A stretch of 64,000 nucleotides of DNA, taken from Candidatus Binatia bacterium. GTDB lineage: Bacteria; Desulfobacterota; Binatia; HRBIN30. The notes under the pieces were generated by a model. It made no database searches. It was not told the DNA's origin and saw only the letters and a list, made by a program, of their open reading frames with translations. Of the stretch, positions 56,421-64,000 are shown piece after piece (the stretch's first letter is position 1; each line of letters opens with the position of its first letter). Both the position numbers and the translations under genes were made by a program. The stretch spans positions 329,877 to 393,876 of the forward strand of contig JAKLJW010000001.1 in NCBI GenBank assembly GCA_023150935.1. Direction: 5' to 3'.

Positions 56421-56502
56421 CGATTTCATCCTCGCACTCTGAGACCGGCGAACCGCCCGGGAGGGCACAGTGCCCGCCCGGGCGGCTGTCAGCCGGCCTC
56501 GG

Positions 56503-57597
56503 TCAGTCGGTGGCTTGCGCCATCTTGAGGCAGCCAAAGGCGGCAATGACGTCGTCTTCGGCTGAGCAGTCGTGTTCGTCCGCGCAGGCAGCGCCGTCGC
56601 TCGGGCCGCCGACGCAAGTCCCCGCCGGACATTCGCCACCGAGAATCTCCCCGAGGCGTTCGACGGAGTTGCTGTAAGTGGAACCGATCAACTCATCGAC
56701 CCGGCAGCTTGCCATCCCGACATGCGTTTGGACGGCGCTATCGGTGAATGGGGTGGAAGAGCTGCTCAGGGGGCCGCACTTCTTGGCGATGCTGGCGAGG
56801 GTCTTCGCCTGCACCGCGGCGATCTTGCCGATGAGCGACTTCGGATCGCCGGGATTCAAATCGCAGACCGCAGCCGCCGACTCGGCGGACTTGCCGAGGC
56901 CCTCGACGGCAAGGACCGCGTCGAAGCACTTGCTCATAAGCCCGTGCTTCTTCGCCCAGAACTTGCGGATTTCCTTGGTGACCGTCTTCTGGCAGTTGAC
57001 GGCCTGCTTCTTCGCGTCGTCGGTCGCCAGTGGATCCGCCAGTGCGGAAAGGGGGGGCAGGTAGCCGTTCGACACCCGCAGCGTGTAGACGGCGGAATTT
57101 CCGTACCCCGACCCCTTGAAACGGAACGAGAAGCGCCCCTCGCCGAAGGAGTTGGCATCGGCGAGGATGCCGAGCTGGAACGTTGGATGCAGGTGCAGGC
57201 TCGACAGCTCCGGATCGGGGTGGTCGTGCGTGGCGATCGCCGCAAGGTCGCCGACCGCGCTGAGCGTGGTCGCGTTAACCTTGAGGGAGATATTCGGATC
57301 GATGTCAGTCAACTCCAGAGTAACCGTCGTCCCCAGATTCAGGCTGAAGATGTCGGGTGGCTCGTCCGCCGCCGGCATGAAGCCCGGATCGGTGGTGTCG
57401 AAGAGGCCGGGAAACGCGCCGTTGTCGCTCACGGCGACGACGGGTCGTCTGTCCAGCGGGTACTCGAGCGTGAGGTTGCCCCCTCCACTTGCGGTCGACC
57501 CGATGGTCAGGTCTCCGTGCGCATGTTGTGCGACAGCCGGGCGCACGCCCAGCGTCAGGAGCGCGCACGCCCCCATGATGACTCCACGGTGGTTCAT
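56503..57597 (-). CDS. Secreted HxD/STxxxGG-domain protein with Lys/Cys-rich tail (paralog 2)
   Basis: 364 residues from ATG 57597. Signal peptide ends AVAQ. Shared domain: HAHGDLTIGSTASGGGN, DPGFMPAADEPPD, VTLELTDIDPNISLKV, HDHPDPELSSLHLHPTFQLG, FSFRFKGSGYGNS. It has the most histidines of the three paralogs. The last ~150 residues are a different Cys-rich helical module (NCQKTVTKEIRKFWAKK, KKCGPL, CPAGTCVGG, HDCS) seen in large secreted proteins of Binatota-like bacteria. 82 nt upstream of paralog 1, probably one operon. Confidence 0.7.
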   Translation of the reverse strand: MNHRGVIMGACALLTLGVRPAVAQHAHGDLTIGSTASGGGNLTLEYPLDRRPVVAVSDNGAFPGLFDTTDPGFMPAADEPPDIFSLNLGTTVTLELTDIDPNISLKVNATTLSAVGDLAAIATHDHPDPELSSLHLHPTFQLGILADANSFGEGRFSFRFKGSGYGNSAVYTLRVSNGYLPPLSALADPLATDDAKKQAVNCQKTVTKEIRKFWAKKHGLMSKCFDAVLAVEGLGKSAESAAAVCDLNPGDPKSLIGKIAAVQAKTLASIAKKCGPLSSSSTPFTDSAVQTHVGMASCRVDELIGSTYSNSVERLGEILGGECPAGTCVGGPSDGAACADEHDCSAEDDVIAAFGCLKMAQATD

Positions 57598-57666
57598 GGA
57601 TCCTCCAGTTTACGGTAGTTCGGTTGTCGTCGTGCCGGGTCGGGCGTCGTGGCCGGCCCGGCGGGC

Positions 57667-58011
57667 TCAGATGACCCCGCAGACGGCCGGGCGGGGTGGG
57701 GCCCGAGATCGGGACGCCGGCCGCGCGGGGAAGACCGGAGGGGCCGTGGACCGCTCCTGGATATCGCCGTGTGCGCGCCCGAGACCCTCGACGTGAACGG
57801 GAGCGGCCCGGTCCGCTGGCACGTGACGGACGATGTGGCACAGCGCACAGTCGATGTCGCGCGCGGGATTCGCCCCGACGGAATGCGCGATGCCCACGCA
57901 CACGGCACCGAGGTGCGCGAGCAGAACGAAAACCGCGACGAGCCCATGAAGGCGCGGCGCGCCGGTCGCGCACCACGTCGCCGGGAGGCGAGGTACTTCG
58001 CGTCTCCTCAT
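57667..58011 (-). CDS. Small exported Cys-x-x-Cys protein A (DUF2946-like)
   Basis: 114 residues. Hydrophobic segment LVAVFVLLAHLGAVCVG, then DCALCHIVRH, a Pro/Ala-rich stretch and RSRAPP. Two similar proteins lie at 58857 and 59286: export signal, CxxC next to His, Pro-rich tail ending in R/A-x-PP. DUF2946-type proteins near metal genes share this outline. It is 28 nt downstream of paralog 3 and 69 nt upstream of paralog 2. Confidence 0.5.
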   Translation of the reverse strand: MRRREVPRLPATWCATGAPRLHGLVAVFVLLAHLGAVCVGIAHSVGANPARDIDCALCHIVRHVPADRAAPVHVEGLGRAHGDIQERSTAPPVFPARPASRSRAPPRPAVCGVI

Positions 58012-58039
58012 CGAGCCCTATTCCCGTCCTTGCGGGCGG

Positions 58040-58666
58040 TCACTCTCCGGGTGGGCTGCCGGCGGTGGGTCTGAACAGGAGGGTGTACAACTCCGACTCT
58101 GCATATTCGGCCGCGGTCGTCGTTACCCGGAACGACATGGTGAACGTTCGCAACCGGTCGTCGGGGTCGTCAACGGCGACCTGCCAGGCTCCGTGCGCGT
58201 GGAGATTCGGTGTCGGAGGCAGGGCAACGGATTCGCCGGGCTCGTCGAGCAGCACGCCCTCGATGAAGAGGCTCGTGCCGGGGTCGACCGCAACCACCTC
58301 GAAGCGCAGCGTCACGCCGAGGTTCAGCGCGTAGAACCCTTCGTCCGGCTCGTCGTTCTCCAATGCCCCGAAGCCCGGAGACTCGCTGCTGTACACGGCC
58401 ACGCCGCCTTCGCAGTTGCTGCCGCTGCCGCCGAAACACTCGCTGAAGTACACCGGCACGACCGCGGCGAAGTCGTAGTCCACCGCCAGAGCCCCGCCCC
58501 CGCGGGCGGTCGATGCCATCGAGAGATCGAGATGGGAGTCCTCGAAAAATGCGGCGGGGGGCGGACCCGGACCGCACGCCGCCGCGAGACCAAATAGGGC
58601 GAGAACGACGACCCCACGCCGACGGCGTCGTGGCGGCACGATCATGGGACGAACCTGTGAGCGCAT
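58040..58666 (-). CDS. Secreted HxD/STxxxGG-domain protein, domain only (paralog 3)
   Basis: 208 residues from ATG 58666 (GGAG seven bases upstream; ATG 58645 alternative). The signal ends GLAAAC, possibly a lipoprotein. Domain: SHLDLSMASTARGGG, VDYDF, SPGF, LRFEVVAVDPGTSLFI, NLHAHGAWQVAV, MSFRVTTTAAEYAESE. It has an extra disulfide-like pair in ECFGGSGSNCEGG. No C-terminal module, so it shows the minimal unit of the family. Confidence 0.68.
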   Translation of the reverse strand: MRSQVRPMIVPPRRRRRGVVVLALFGLAAACGPGPPPAAFFEDSHLDLSMASTARGGGALAVDYDFAAVVPVYFSECFGGSGSNCEGGVAVYSSESPGFGALENDEPDEGFYALNLGVTLRFEVVAVDPGTSLFIEGVLLDEPGESVALPPTPNLHAHGAWQVAVDDPDDRLRTFTMSFRVTTTAAEYAESELYTLLFRPTAGSPPGE

Positions 58667-58700
58667 CTGAAGTCTCCACTGAACATCGCTCGCGTCTGTT

Positions 58701-58764
58701 GGCATGCCAGGCATGCCTCGGCAACGCGCGGCTAGCTGTCTGAGTTGGGGCGGCAAGCGCCGCC
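58701..58764. repeat. Tandem palindrome and hairpin between CxxC protein B and paralog 3
   Basis: GGCATGCC occurs twice, at 58701-58708 and 58710-58717, one base apart; each copy is itself a palindrome. At 58749-58764 GGCGGC-AAGC-GCCGCC forms a hairpin, followed on the plus strand by TTTT at 58771-58774. The first element lies 35 nt upstream of paralog 3 and could be an operator. Confidence 0.4.
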
Positions 58765-58856
58765 AGCCCATTTTGTCCGGACCTGCTCCCGTCCGAGACT
58801 CGTATGCACTTCCGGTGCAGTCCCGAGTTGCAGCGCGGGAGCCGCTTCCGCGGCAA

Positions 58857-59153
58857 TCAGCGAGAGCTATTCGGGGGGCCCCGGGGCGCGTGTTGCGCCG
58901 TGGGTGGCGCCGCGACCGGCGCGAGGTCTCGAAACGAGGCGTCCTCTATCCCGGGGACTGGAGCGACAACGGCAGTGGCCGGTGCGGCCACTGCCGGGGT
59001 AGCCTTCACCCATCGGCAAGCGGCACAACTGTGTTGGGCCGCAGGGTCCCCCGCGTGGGTGACCGCATGTGCGGCACTTACGCAGACCAGGCCAAGAAAG
59101 ACCGTTGCGATGAAGGCGGCCACCGCCCGGTGCCGTGTCGGTCCGCAGCGCAT
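58857..59153 (-). CDS. Small exported Cys-x-x-Cys protein B (DUF2946-like)
   Basis: 98 residues from ATG 59153. Signal AVAAFIATVFLGLVCVSAAHA, then HSCAACRWVK and a Pro/Ala tail ending HAPRGPP. The outline matches proteins A and C. It is the first minus-strand gene of the locus, upstream of paralog 3 by 190 nt, and is divergent from protein C. Confidence 0.5.
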   Translation of the reverse strand: MRCGPTRHRAVAAFIATVFLGLVCVSAAHAVTHAGDPAAQHSCAACRWVKATPAVAAPATAVVAPVPGIEDASFRDLAPVAAPPTAQHAPRGPPNSSR

Positions 59154-59285
59154 AGACTTTGGCGCGGCTACATGGCCGGCCTGTCAAAGTCAAGGGGATC
59201 GCTGAACGAGACCCCGGAAAGAGAAGAGCCGGTTAATGCCTAAAGAAAGACCTTGACGCTGCGGTTGGCGCTCTGTTACACGGCG

Positions 59286-59726
59286 ATGGACTTACGAATG
59301 AAGGTCTCCCCGCACTCGTATCCGGTCCGGCGACGCTGCCATGCGGCGGTCCTGGCCGTTGTGTTCGCGTTGTCCGGGGTTGTCGGTCACCGCGGTGCTT
59401 CCGGCTCCCACGGGTCATGTGCGGATGCCGTCGATTGCCCCGACGTTCATGCGGCGATGGCGCTGGTACAGCCCGTGGCCGTCCCCCCCGCTTCGAATCT
59501 GGTGGCCCACGCATCCGGCCATCCCCATCGTGGCGGGTCGCACGATGCCAGGCACTGCCCCGCATGCCGGAGCCTGCAGCACTCTACGGTTGCCCTCGCC
59601 GCGGCGGCCATCGGGCTTTCTGCGCTGCCGGAGCCGACGGCTGCCGACACCGGCGACCAAAGCGCGCGGTTCCGCGATCGCGCTCGCGGCGCCAGCGTTC
59701 CCCGCGCACCGCCGGTGACGGCGTAG
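59286..59726 (+). CDS. Small exported Cys-x-x-Cys protein C, His-rich
   Basis: 146 residues from ATG 59286 (ATG 59298 alternative). Hydrophobic signal AAVLAVVFALSGVVG, Cys/His-rich region GSCADAVDCPDVH, His-rich HASGHPHRGGSHDARHCPACRS (in parts), and tail ASVPRAPP. The largest and most His-rich of the three CxxC proteins. First plus-strand gene, leading into the outer-membrane protein and the ABC transporter. Probably binds a transition metal in the periplasm (inference). Confidence 0.5.
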   Translation: MDLRMKVSPHSYPVRRRCHAAVLAVVFALSGVVGHRGASGSHGSCADAVDCPDVHAAMALVQPVAVPPASNLVAHASGHPHRGGSHDARHCPACRSLQHSTVALAAAAIGLSALPEPTAADTGDQSARFRDRARGASVPRAPPVTA

Positions 59727-59841
59727 TTCCTCCCCGAGTCCAGCAACATTCCGAGCCGATGGCGGGAATGGCGCGCACCCAGCGCGCGCTTTGTCCCTCC
59801 AACGACGGGTAACGCAGTGCGCACGCAAGGAGAGCCGGCGC

Positions 59842-61410
59842 ATGGGAAATTGTAAACTCGCGGCGTACGCGGGGTTCGCGATCTTCGTTACGACCGTACT
59901 TGCAGCGGTGCCCGACCGCGGCATGGCACAACCGACGCAGCAGGAGGTGGACACGCTCAAAGAGGAGATCCGCCGCCTGCGTGAGCAGGACAGCGAAACC
60001 AGGCGGAAGCTTGAAGCGCTCGAGCGGCAGATCGAGAAACTTCAGGTCGCACCCGTAACGGCGCCCGCCGCCCCGGCGGCACCCGCCGTTACGGCGACGG
60101 ACGACGCGGCGCGGCGCGCCCTCGACCTAGCGATCGGCGAACTGCCGGCGCCACAGGTGCCGACCGCCGACCTCTGGAGCCGGCAGATCGGGGCCGCGAA
60201 CCTCCGACTCATGGAGATTGCGTTCGACGCTATCGTCGCCGGTGGCAGTTCGACGGCGACCGACGACGAGATTCGCGTGCTCGAAGGTGGCGCCCACGAC
60301 CCGAAAAGACGCGGCTTCACCTTACAGCAGGCGGAACTGTCGCTTGCCGGCGCCGTGGATCCTTACTTCTCCACTTTCGCGTTCATCGTCTTCGGCACCG
60401 ACTACGTCGAACTCGAAGAAGCCTATTTTCTATCCTCGTCGCTACCCTACGGGTTGCAGCTCAAAGGCGGCTATTACCTGACCGAATTCGGGCTGATTAA
60501 CCCGACGCACTCGCACGCGTGGGCCTGGGTCGACCAGCCCGTCGTCAACACGCGCATGTTCGGGGGCGACGGCCTGCGCACACCAGGATTCCGGCTTGGG
60601 TGGCTGGCCCCCTTACCCTGGTACTCTGAAGTCGATCTCGGAGTTCAGGCTCCGAACGACGGACTCGTCGTGAGCTTCATTTCCGACCCGGCGGTCGGCG
60701 GCCGGCCGGCAGTGCCGCGCGAAGTATCGCACCTGTACGATCTGCTCTACTCCGCGCGCCTGTACAACGCCTTCGGCCTCGGCGACAACACGATGCTGCT
60801 ACCGGGACTCAGTTTTGTCAGCGGTCCGAACAGTACGGGCGATGGCGGTCAGACGTTCATCTTTGGCGCCGACCTCAAGCTGCGGTGGCGTCCGGCGGAG
60901 AACTTCCGCGGCTGGCCTTTCTTTGTCTGGCAAACAGAGGCGATGTCGCGCGCCTACACTGCCGACTGGTATTTGGCCGGTACCGAGCTGGCCGACGGCG
61001 GGGGCGGCCACTCGCATGATGGACACAACCACGGCGGCGGTGAGGAGCCGACCGACGAGGACCCGTTCCCCAATAACCTGCCTGGCGGCATACTGCGCGA
61101 CTGGGGGCTCTACACGCAGATTCTTTACGGCTTTCGCAACCCGTGGGCGGGCGGCCTCCGGTTCGAATACGCCGACGCCAGCGGGGACAGTGTGGCTGAC
61201 GGAGATCTGGTGCCATCGCGCACAACGCCCTTGCGCGGTCTGCGGTATCGGGTCTCACCCTTGCTGATCTGGCAGCCGACCGAGTTCTCGCGCTTTCGGC
61301 TGCAGTACAACTGGGATTACACGCCCTGGCTGCCGGGAAGCGGTACGGCTAACTCGGTGTGGTTGTCGGCGGAAGTGCTGATTGGCGCGCACCCGGCGCA
61401 CACCTACTGA
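59842..61410 (+). CDS. Outer-membrane beta-barrel protein with coiled coil and His-rich loop
   Basis: 522 residues from ATG 59842 (AAGGAGAG upstream). Signal peptide ends GMAQ. Residues ~32-75 form a trimeric-porin-like coiled coil (EVDTLKEEIRRLREQD). The rest is beta-rich with aromatic girdle residues and no TonB box that I can see. A loop at ~388-402 reads GGHSHDGHNHGGGEE. It ends in an aromatic residue (HTY), usual for barrel proteins. Likely brings metal across the outer membrane for the ABC transporter downstream. Confidence 0.7.
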   Translation: MGNCKLAAYAGFAIFVTTVLAAVPDRGMAQPTQQEVDTLKEEIRRLREQDSETRRKLEALERQIEKLQVAPVTAPAAPAAPAVTATDDAARRALDLAIGELPAPQVPTADLWSRQIGAANLRLMEIAFDAIVAGGSSTATDDEIRVLEGGAHDPKRRGFTLQQAELSLAGAVDPYFSTFAFIVFGTDYVELEEAYFLSSSLPYGLQLKGGYYLTEFGLINPTHSHAWAWVDQPVVNTRMFGGDGLRTPGFRLGWLAPLPWYSEVDLGVQAPNDGLVVSFISDPAVGGRPAVPREVSHLYDLLYSARLYNAFGLGDNTMLLPGLSFVSGPNSTGDGGQTFIFGADLKLRWRPAENFRGWPFFVWQTEAMSRAYTADWYLAGTELADGGGGHSHDGHNHGGGEEPTDEDPFPNNLPGGILRDWGLYTQILYGFRNPWAGGLRFEYADASGDSVADGDLVPSRTTPLRGLRYRVSPLLIWQPTEFSRFRLQYNWDYTPWLPGSGTANSVWLSAEVLIGAHPAHTY

Positions 61411-61469
61411 GCACGAAGGCCGGGAGCTGAAGTGCGAGCTGCGGAATGTCGAGAGCATGGAGTTCCAAC

Positions 61470-62558
61470 ATGAATGACGCGACAGGGAGTTACGGCGGCG
61501 GGCGGAGACGGTGGAGTCGTGCAGTGTTGTGGGCCGGCGTTGTGGTGCTGGCGGCCAGTGTGTCCCCCGTCGCCGGGCGGGCGGAGTCCACGTTGCCGCC
61601 GCTCAAAGTGGTAGCGACCACGCCTGACCTGGGCAGTCTGGTGCAGGCCGTCGGAGGCGACGACGTCGGCGTTACCGTCCTCGCCAAGGGGCCCGAGGAC
61701 CCGCACTTTGTCGAGGCCAGGCCGAGTTACATCAAGGCCCTGAGCGAGGCCGATCTGTACTTGCAGATCGGCATGGGACTGGAGGCCGGTTATGTGCCCT
61801 TGCTTCTCCAGAATGCGCGCAATGCCCGCGTCCTGCCCGGGGCCGGCGGTTACGTGGACGCCTCCGCCGCAATAACGCCAATGCAGGTCCCGACCGGCCT
61901 GGTCGATCCGTCGATGGGCGACGTACATCCGTTCGGGAATCCCCATTACCTGCTCGATCCGATAAACGGCTTGAACGTTGCCCGGTTGATCCGAGACAAC
62001 CTCGCCCGCATTCGCCCCGAGCGGGCGGCGCATTATGCCGAGCGGTATGCGATGTTGGAGAAGGCCATCGGGGCATCGCTCGTCGGGGAAGAGTTGGCGG
62101 CCAGGTACGATCCCCAGAAACTGGCGCGGCTCTTCGAGTACGGCAAGCTCGATGCGTTTCTCGCCCAGCAGGGCGACGCCAACAAGCTCGGCGGCTGGCT
62201 CGGGCGGCTGGCACCGTACCCAGGTACCAGGGCGGTTGACGACCACAACATGTGGCCCTACTTCGGCAGGCGTTTCGGCATCGACATCGTTGGACATCTC
62301 GAACCGAAGCCCGGCATCCCGCCGACCACCAGTCATCTGAAAGATCTTGTCCAGCTCATGCGGGCGCAGAACGTGAAGTTGATCTTTGCCGCTCCATATT
62401 ACGACCCGCGGCACGCGCGGTTCGTCGCCGAGGCGACCGGCGCCAGGACCGCGTACCTGGCGCACCAGGTCGGCGGCAGGCCGGGAACGGACGATTACCT
62501 CCAAATGATCGACTTCAACGTTCGCACCGTGGCGGATCTGCTGCACGGGGGAAGCTGA
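61470..62558 (+). CDS. Metal ABC transporter substrate-binding protein (ZnuA/TroA family)
   Basis: 362 residues from ATG 61470 (GGAG eight bases upstream). Signal peptide ends VAGRAES. TroA fold: VVATTPDLGSLVQAVGGDDV, metal histidines at 79 (GPEDPHFVEARPS), 159 (FGNPHYLLDP) and 259 (DDHNMWPYFGRRFG). A fourth ligand (Asp/His) is probable in YYDPRHARF. The His-rich loop of true ZnuA is absent, so zinc, manganese or iron are all possible. Precedes the ATPase by 93 nt. Confidence 0.85.
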   Translation: MNDATGSYGGGRRRWSRAVLWAGVVVLAASVSPVAGRAESTLPPLKVVATTPDLGSLVQAVGGDDVGVTVLAKGPEDPHFVEARPSYIKALSEADLYLQIGMGLEAGYVPLLLQNARNARVLPGAGGYVDASAAITPMQVPTGLVDPSMGDVHPFGNPHYLLDPINGLNVARLIRDNLARIRPERAAHYAERYAMLEKAIGASLVGEELAARYDPQKLARLFEYGKLDAFLAQQGDANKLGGWLGRLAPYPGTRAVDDHNMWPYFGRRFGIDIVGHLEPKPGIPPTTSHLKDLVQLMRAQNVKLIFAAPYYDPRHARFVAEATGARTAYLAHQVGGRPGTDDYLQMIDFNVRTVADLLHGGS

Positions 62559-62651
62559 GGCTGGTGCGTTGCCTTTGTGGTGTACCGCGCTCTCGGCTAC
62601 AGGACGACAGGTGGCGATAGTGCGACGAAGCCGTCGGGGCATGGACCCGTC

Positions 62652-63407
62652 ATGAGCACGGAGCGGGAGGTACTCTTGCACGCGCGCGCGCTCGCCGTGG
62701 GGTACGGGCGAACGCCGGTGCTGCGTGACGTCGACATCGAGATCAGGCGGGGCGACTTCTGGTGCCTGCTCGGTCCGAATGGAACCGGCAAGACGACCTT
62801 GTTGCGAACGCTGCTCGGACTCCTCCCGCCGCAAAGCGGCGAGGTGTGGCGGGCTCCCAATGCCGGCGACAGCACCCACATCGGTTTCGTACCGCAGCGC
62901 TGCGAGCTCAACCCCCATGTGCCGACGACGGTGCGGGAGTTCGTCCAGCTCGGCACCGTGGGTCTCGGCCTGGGCCGGGCCGAAGCGCAGCGGCGCCTTG
63001 CCTGGGCACTAGAGCGGGTCGGTCTCGGGCAACTGGTCGCGGCGGGCTACTGGGCGCTGTCCGGTGGCCAGCGCCAGCGCGCTTTGCTGGCCCGGGCGCT
63101 GGTACGTGCCCCGAACGTTCTGTTGCTCGACGAACCGACCAACGGTCTCGATCCCGCCGTCGAAGCGGCGTTTCTCGGTTTGCTCTTCGAGCTCCAGCGC
63201 AGCGAGGCGCGCGCCATCGCCTTCGTTACGCACGACCTCGGCATTGCCGCGGCGCATGCGACGCACGTAGCGCTGTTCCACGACGGACGAGTGCTCGCCG
63301 GCGCTCGCGCCGAAGTGCTCACCGCCGACAACCTCGAGTGCATCTACGGGATCCACTTGCCGGACGAGGTGCTGTTGCCGGTCGCTTCATTGGGGGGGCA
63401 CCATTGA
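62652..63407 (+). CDS. Metal ABC transporter ATP-binding protein (ZnuC type)
   Basis: 251 residues from ATG 62652. Walker [10 protein letters not shown] (41-49), Q-loop FVPQRCELN, signature [16 protein letters not shown], Walker [15 protein letters not shown], and switch His in FVTHDLGIA. Drives import with the next permease; stop overlaps the permease TTG (TTGA). Confidence 0.92.
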   Translation: MSTEREVLLHARALAVGYGRTPVLRDVDIEIRRGDFWCLLGPNGTGKTTLLRTLLGLLPPQSGEVWRAPNAGDSTHIGFVPQRCELNPHVPTTVREFVQLGTVGLGLGRAEAQRRLAWALERVGLGQLVAAGYWALSGGQRQRALLARALVRAPNVLLLDEPTNGLDPAVEAAFLGLLFELQRSEARAIAFVTHDLGIAAAHATHVALFHDGRVLAGARAEVLTADNLECIYGIHLPDEVLLPVASLGGHH

Positions 63408-64000
63408 TCGCCGACTTCCTCGCTTCCTGGCCGCTGTTTCAGCACACGTATCTGGCCGGCTGGCTGATTGGCGTCGTCCTGGCTCTGATTGGGGTGGTGG
63501 TGGTGGCGCGGGACCAGATCTTCCTCGGGGCCGCGGTCTCGCAGGCATCGATGCTCGGTATCGCCGTGGGGATGCTATTCGGCAGCGCTTCCGGGGCAAG
63601 CGATTGCTCCTGGTGCCGTTCGGACTGGGCGCTGTCGGTGTGGGGCGGGTGCTTTGCGGTGGTCGGGGCTCTGGCCCCAAGTGTCATTCGTGGCGAGAGC
63701 ACCGAGGCGGTGACGGGATGGGTGTTCATCACCGGCGCGAGCCTGGCGATTGTCCTGATGGCCCACAGCCCGCACGGCCTCGAGGATATCCACCGTCTGA
63801 TGTCGAGCACTATCATCGGCGCGACGGCTGAGGACGTCGCGGCGTTTGCGCTCCTGACTCTGGCGGCGGTGGGGGTTCTCGTGGCGACCTTGCCGCGGGT
63901 GCTGTTGCTGGTGCTCGACCCGGAGATGGCGGCGGCCGTAGGCATGCGGGTGGAGGTATGGGAGCGGGTTCTCTCCGTGGTGTTCGGCGTCGCCGTTGGC
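63404..64000 (+). CDS. Metal ABC transporter permease (ZnuB/ABC-3 family), 3' end outside window
   Basis: 199 codons to the window edge, from TTG 63404 in a TTGA overlap with the ATPase stop. Several membrane helices ([37 protein letters not shown]). The family loop [19 protein letters not shown] is clear. ABC-3 permeases carry zinc, manganese or iron. Contains an unusual cysteine pair, SDCSWCRSD. Confidence 0.88.
   Translation, partial: MIADFLASWPLFQHTYLAGWLIGVVLALIGVVVVARDQIFLGAAVSQASMLGIAVGMLFGSASGASDCSWCRSDWALSVWGGCFAVVGALAPSVIRGESTEAVTGWVFITGASLAIVLMAHSPHGLEDIHRLMSSTIIGATAEDVAAFALLTLAAVGVLVATLPRVLLLVLDPEMAAAVGMRVEVWERVLSVVFGVAVG

Noticed and set aside
59154..59285. Zur or Fur box in the divergent centre of the metal locus
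   Set aside because: No 7-1-7 AT-rich palindrome is present there. The candidate TTGACG-17-TTACAC promoter would start transcription inside the first gene, so I did not list it.

Overview
The window is GC-rich, gene-dense DNA from a Gram-negative bacterium. Envelope genes show this directly: lpxD, a heptosyltransferase-like GT9, TolC/RND/adaptor and an outer-membrane barrel. Secreted proteins with Ser/Thr/Pro linkers, a dockerin-like calcium-loop tail and a Lys/Cys-rich tail, plus a HpnI-like hopanoid-type glycosyltransferase, suggest an uncultured lineage of the former Deltaproteobacteria, possibly Candidatus Binatota. That placement is inference. I see no rRNA, tRNA, CRISPR array, insertion sequence or prophage. 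The first and last genes run off the window, and no gene-free stretch exceeds 300 bases.

Layout. 0-2.1 kb: tail of a class III nucleotide cyclase and a vapBC toxin-antitoxin pair with a leaderless promoter and palindromic operator. 2.2-12 kb: housekeeping and membrane genes (DUF3617, slipin-NfeD, family 4 uracil-DNA glycosylase, zinc phospholipase C-like protein, coaBC, flippase-like protein, CDP-alcohol phosphatidyltransferase, Mrp ATPase, polyprenyl synthase). 12-17.4 kb: GT21, thioredoxin-like ferredoxin, acyl-CoA synthetase, GT9. 17.4-22.4 kb: a minus-strand operon yceD-rpmF-fabD-fabG-acpP-glyA-SRPBCC-bolA that lacks plsX, fabH and fabF; bolA appears to start with CTG. 22.5-27.4 kb: SDR, lpxD, hisI-hisG behind a nested hairpin, a lipoprotein and a GT2. 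27.4-34.7 kb: an ECF sigma/anti-sigma pair behind its own ECF-type promoter, followed by a complete RND efflux system.

34.7-44.6 kb: a NirK-type copper nitrite reductase with a Fur-like box, an SDR, a VOC-VOC-SRPBCC fusion, gpmA-xylB-xylA and two acyl-CoA dehydrogenases. 44.7-49.9 kb: a group II PLP decarboxylase, a beta-hydroxyacid dehydrogenase, and an SDR coupled to a sulfoacetaldehyde acetyltransferase (Xsc), together a possible C2/C3-sulfonate pathway. 50-55.4 kb: FUN14, NicO-type nickel/cobalt transporter, MarC, FmdB, Bpt/Ate, a glycosyltransferase, and a ChuX/HutX-like gene with a Fur box inside its promoter.

The most unusual part is 55.4-64 kb. On the minus strand lie three paralogous secreted proteins that share an H-x-D / S-T-x-x-x-G-G / H-x-H domain but have three different C-termini, interleaved with small exported Cys-x-x-Cys proteins. 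Divergent from them is a third Cys-x-x-Cys protein, an outer-membrane barrel with a His-rich loop, and a ZnuABC/TroABC-type metal ABC transporter. I read this as a surface-to-cytoplasm transition-metal acquisition locus of a kind I do not recognise as described.
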